From Burkholderiaceae bacterium (GTDB lineage Bacteria > Pseudomonadota > Gammaproteobacteria > Burkholderiales > Burkholderiaceae): a DNA stretch of 5,559 bases. Location of the stretch: NCBI GenBank assembly GCA_017997515.1, contig JAGOEY010000133.1:1-5559 (forward strand), given 5' to 3'. Positions 4,725 through 5,559 of the stretch are shown piece by piece. Made by a program: the position numbers and the translations under genes. The notes below the pieces were generated by a model, which was not told the DNA's origin, ran no database searches, and was given only the letters and a program-made list of their open reading frames with translations. How positions within the stretch are numbered: position 1 is the stretch's first letter; the number at the start of each line of letters is the position of its first letter.

Positions 4725-5342
4725 TTACCGGTCCAGCCACTCACACAGCGGCTGCCACTGCTCCAGGTCCCGCGCCACACGGGCGGGGGCCACGTCAAAA
4801 ATCGTCAAGCCGCGTGCGGCCAGGTGCACATAGTTCTGCGTGTCGCGCAGGTTGCCCAGCACCGGCAGGCCCAGGGTTTGCACAAAATCCTGCAGTTTGT
4901 CGGCGGCAATCGTGCGGGCGTCCACCCGCATACCAACAATGCCGATCTGCAGGCTCTGGGCATGGCGGCTGGCGGCCAGCTCGTCCAGAAAATCACGCGT
5001 GGCAAACATGTCGAAGATGCTGGGCTGCAGCGGCACCAGCACTTTGTCGGCCAGCTTCATGACCTCTTTGAAGCGGCTGCCATGTAAACCGCCGGGCGTG
5101 TCCAGCACCACATGGGTTGTGCCTTTGGGCGGTTTGACGATGTTGTCGCGGCTCACGTCCCAGTTGGTGATGGGCCGGGCTTCGGCCGGGCGCAGCCCCA
5201 GCCACAGGCGGGACGACTGCTGCCGGTCCACATCACCCAGCATGACGGCGTGGCCTTGCGACGCAAAATAACCCGCGACGTTGGTGGACAACGTGGTTTT
5301 GCCAGCGCCCCCTTTCGGGTTGGCAACAACGATGACCGGCAT
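4725..5342 (-). CDS. ParA/MinD family ATPase (orphan)
   Basis: 205-aa P-loop ATPase of the deviant Walker A (ParA/MinD) group, which position DNA, plasmids or protein complexes by ATP-dependent dimerisation. The deviant Walker A KGGAGKTT is at 10-17 with the signature Lys10 and the catalytic Lys15. VMLGDVDRQQSS at 33-44 is the A' motif (Asp37, Asp39). Walker B is VVLDTPG at 78-84. The conserved tail region GNLRDTQNYVHLAARGLTIFDV is at 163-184. It lacks the N-terminal helix-turn-helix of large plasmid ParA proteins, and no parB or centromere-like repeat is nearby, so a chromosome- or plasmid-partition role is not supported by context. It could position some other cargo. The ATG has a strong AAGGAG site 6 nt upstream. 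The gene converges with trmL and diverges from a flavodoxin-fold oxidoreductase gene 68 bp away. Confidence 0.9.
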   Translation of the reverse strand: MPVIVVANPKGGAGKTTLSTNVAGYFASQGHAVMLGDVDRQQSSRLWLGLRPAEARPITNWDVSRDNIVKPPKGTTHVVLDTPGGLHGSRFKEVMKLADKVLVPLQPSIFDMFATRDFLDELAASRHAQSLQIGIVGMRVDARTIAADKLQDFVQTLGLPVLGNLRDTQNYVHLAARGLTIFDVAPARVARDLEQWQPLCEWLDR

Positions 5343-5348
5343 GGTTTT

Positions 5349-5354
5349 CTCCTT
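5349..5354 (-). promoter_or_regulatory. Ribosome binding site of the ParA-type gene
   Basis: AAGGAG on the minus strand, 6 nt before the ATG at 5342. It is the strongest Shine-Dalgarno sequence in the window and fixes the start, in contrast to the plus-strand genes, which lack one. Confidence 0.8.
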
Positions 5355-5398
5355 CGGGGTACAGCGGGGCGGGGGCGTGCAACGGCGCAGGTTTGCGC

Positions 5399-5404
5399 TA
5401 TCGT
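5399..5404 (+). promoter_or_regulatory. Candidate -10 box (TATCGT) of the oxidoreductase gene
   Basis: TATCGT ends 6 nt before the ATG at 5411, the same spacing as the box before comF. The match to the consensus is moderate, no -35 is evident and no ribosome site is present apart from a poorly placed GGTGG. Weak on its own, more credible as part of a pattern. Confidence 0.3.
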
Positions 5405-5410
5405 GGTGGC

Positions 5411-5559
5411 ATGCACGATACCAGCCAGCGCCCCTCGGATGATGACAAAGGCAACAACAAACAAGGCGGTATTTACCTGATTGCAGCGCACCCGCACTGG
5501 CGCGAGTCGCGCGTCAACCGGCGCATGTTCGCCGCCGCGTCCGGGCTGCCGGGCGTCAC
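5411..5559 (+). CDS. NAD(P)H oxidoreductase, flavodoxin-like fold (KefF/NQO1 type), N-terminal fragment
   Basis: Only the first 49 codons are in the window; the frame stays open to the edge. After a polar 19-residue lead (MHDTSQRPSDDDKGNNKQG), residues 20-49 read GIYLIAAHPHWRESRVNRRMFAAASGLPGV. That matches the start of flavodoxin-fold quinone reductases such as KefF, MdaB and NQO1: strand 1, the AHP turn that contacts FMN or FAD, the SRVNR helix and the G-L-P-G-V lead into strand 2. Such proteins reduce quinones with NAD(P)H, and KefF also activates a potassium efflux channel. Whether a KefC-like channel gene follows lies beyond the window, so I give no symbol. The start at 5411 is the only ATG that gives the family N-terminus; the polar lead is longer than in KefF, and residue 39 (Met) is too far inside to be the start. 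Confidence 0.8.
   Translation, partial: MHDTSQRPSDDDKGNNKQGGIYLIAAHPHWRESRVNRRMFAAASGLPGV

Noticed and set aside
1..5559. CRISPR array, tRNA or rRNA genes, transposase, or a defence or toxin system
   Set aside because: No regularly spaced direct repeats, no tRNA- or rRNA-like sequence, and every sizeable gene is assigned to an ordinary family. I see no support for a new multi-gene system.

Overview
This window looks like chromosomal DNA from a betaproteobacterium of the order Burkholderiales, most likely family Comamonadaceae (Rhodoferax or Polaromonas-like). That placement rests on three things seen in the sequence: high GC content, the order DUF2244 gene - cytochrome oxidase subunit II (with a fused cytochrome c domain) - subunit I, and two intergenic inverted-repeat elements of a kind I associate with this family. 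No database was searched, so the genus is a guess.

Layout. Positions 1-2190 hold the start of an aa3-type cytochrome c oxidase cluster read on the minus strand: a small DUF2244 membrane protein (1714-2190), subunit II with a C-terminal haem c domain (447-1616), and the first 135 residues of subunit I (ctaD, 1-407, running off the left edge). Positions 2191-2391 are a gene-free spacer with overlapping inverted repeats and a possible promoter for the oxidase cluster. A BioC-like methyltransferase follows on the minus strand (2392-3288). It is separated by only 28 bp from a divergent comF phosphoribosyltransferase gene on the plus strand (3317-4063). A 127-bp spacer packed with inverted repeats leads to trmL, the tRNA wobble 2'-O-methyltransferase (4191-4652, plus). 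trmL converges on an orphan ParA-type ATPase gene (4725-5342, minus), and a second inverted-repeat element between them looks like a two-way terminator. The right edge holds the first 49 codons of a KefF/NQO1-type flavodoxin-fold oxidoreductase (5411-5559, plus), divergent from the ParA gene.

How the genes fit together. The left third is a respiratory operon: subunit II takes electrons from cytochrome c through its own haem and CuA, and subunit I holds the oxygen-reducing centre. The remaining genes are unrelated single housekeeping or accessory genes. I found no defence system, mobile-element gene, CRISPR array or RNA gene. The points most worth following up are a BioC-like protein whose SAM-binding motif I is degraded, a 28-bp divergent spacer with overlapping -10 elements, three plus-strand genes whose candidate -10 element ends 6-7 nt before the ATG (possible leaderless mRNAs), and two repeat elements that appear to have shaped the 3' ends of comF and trmL.
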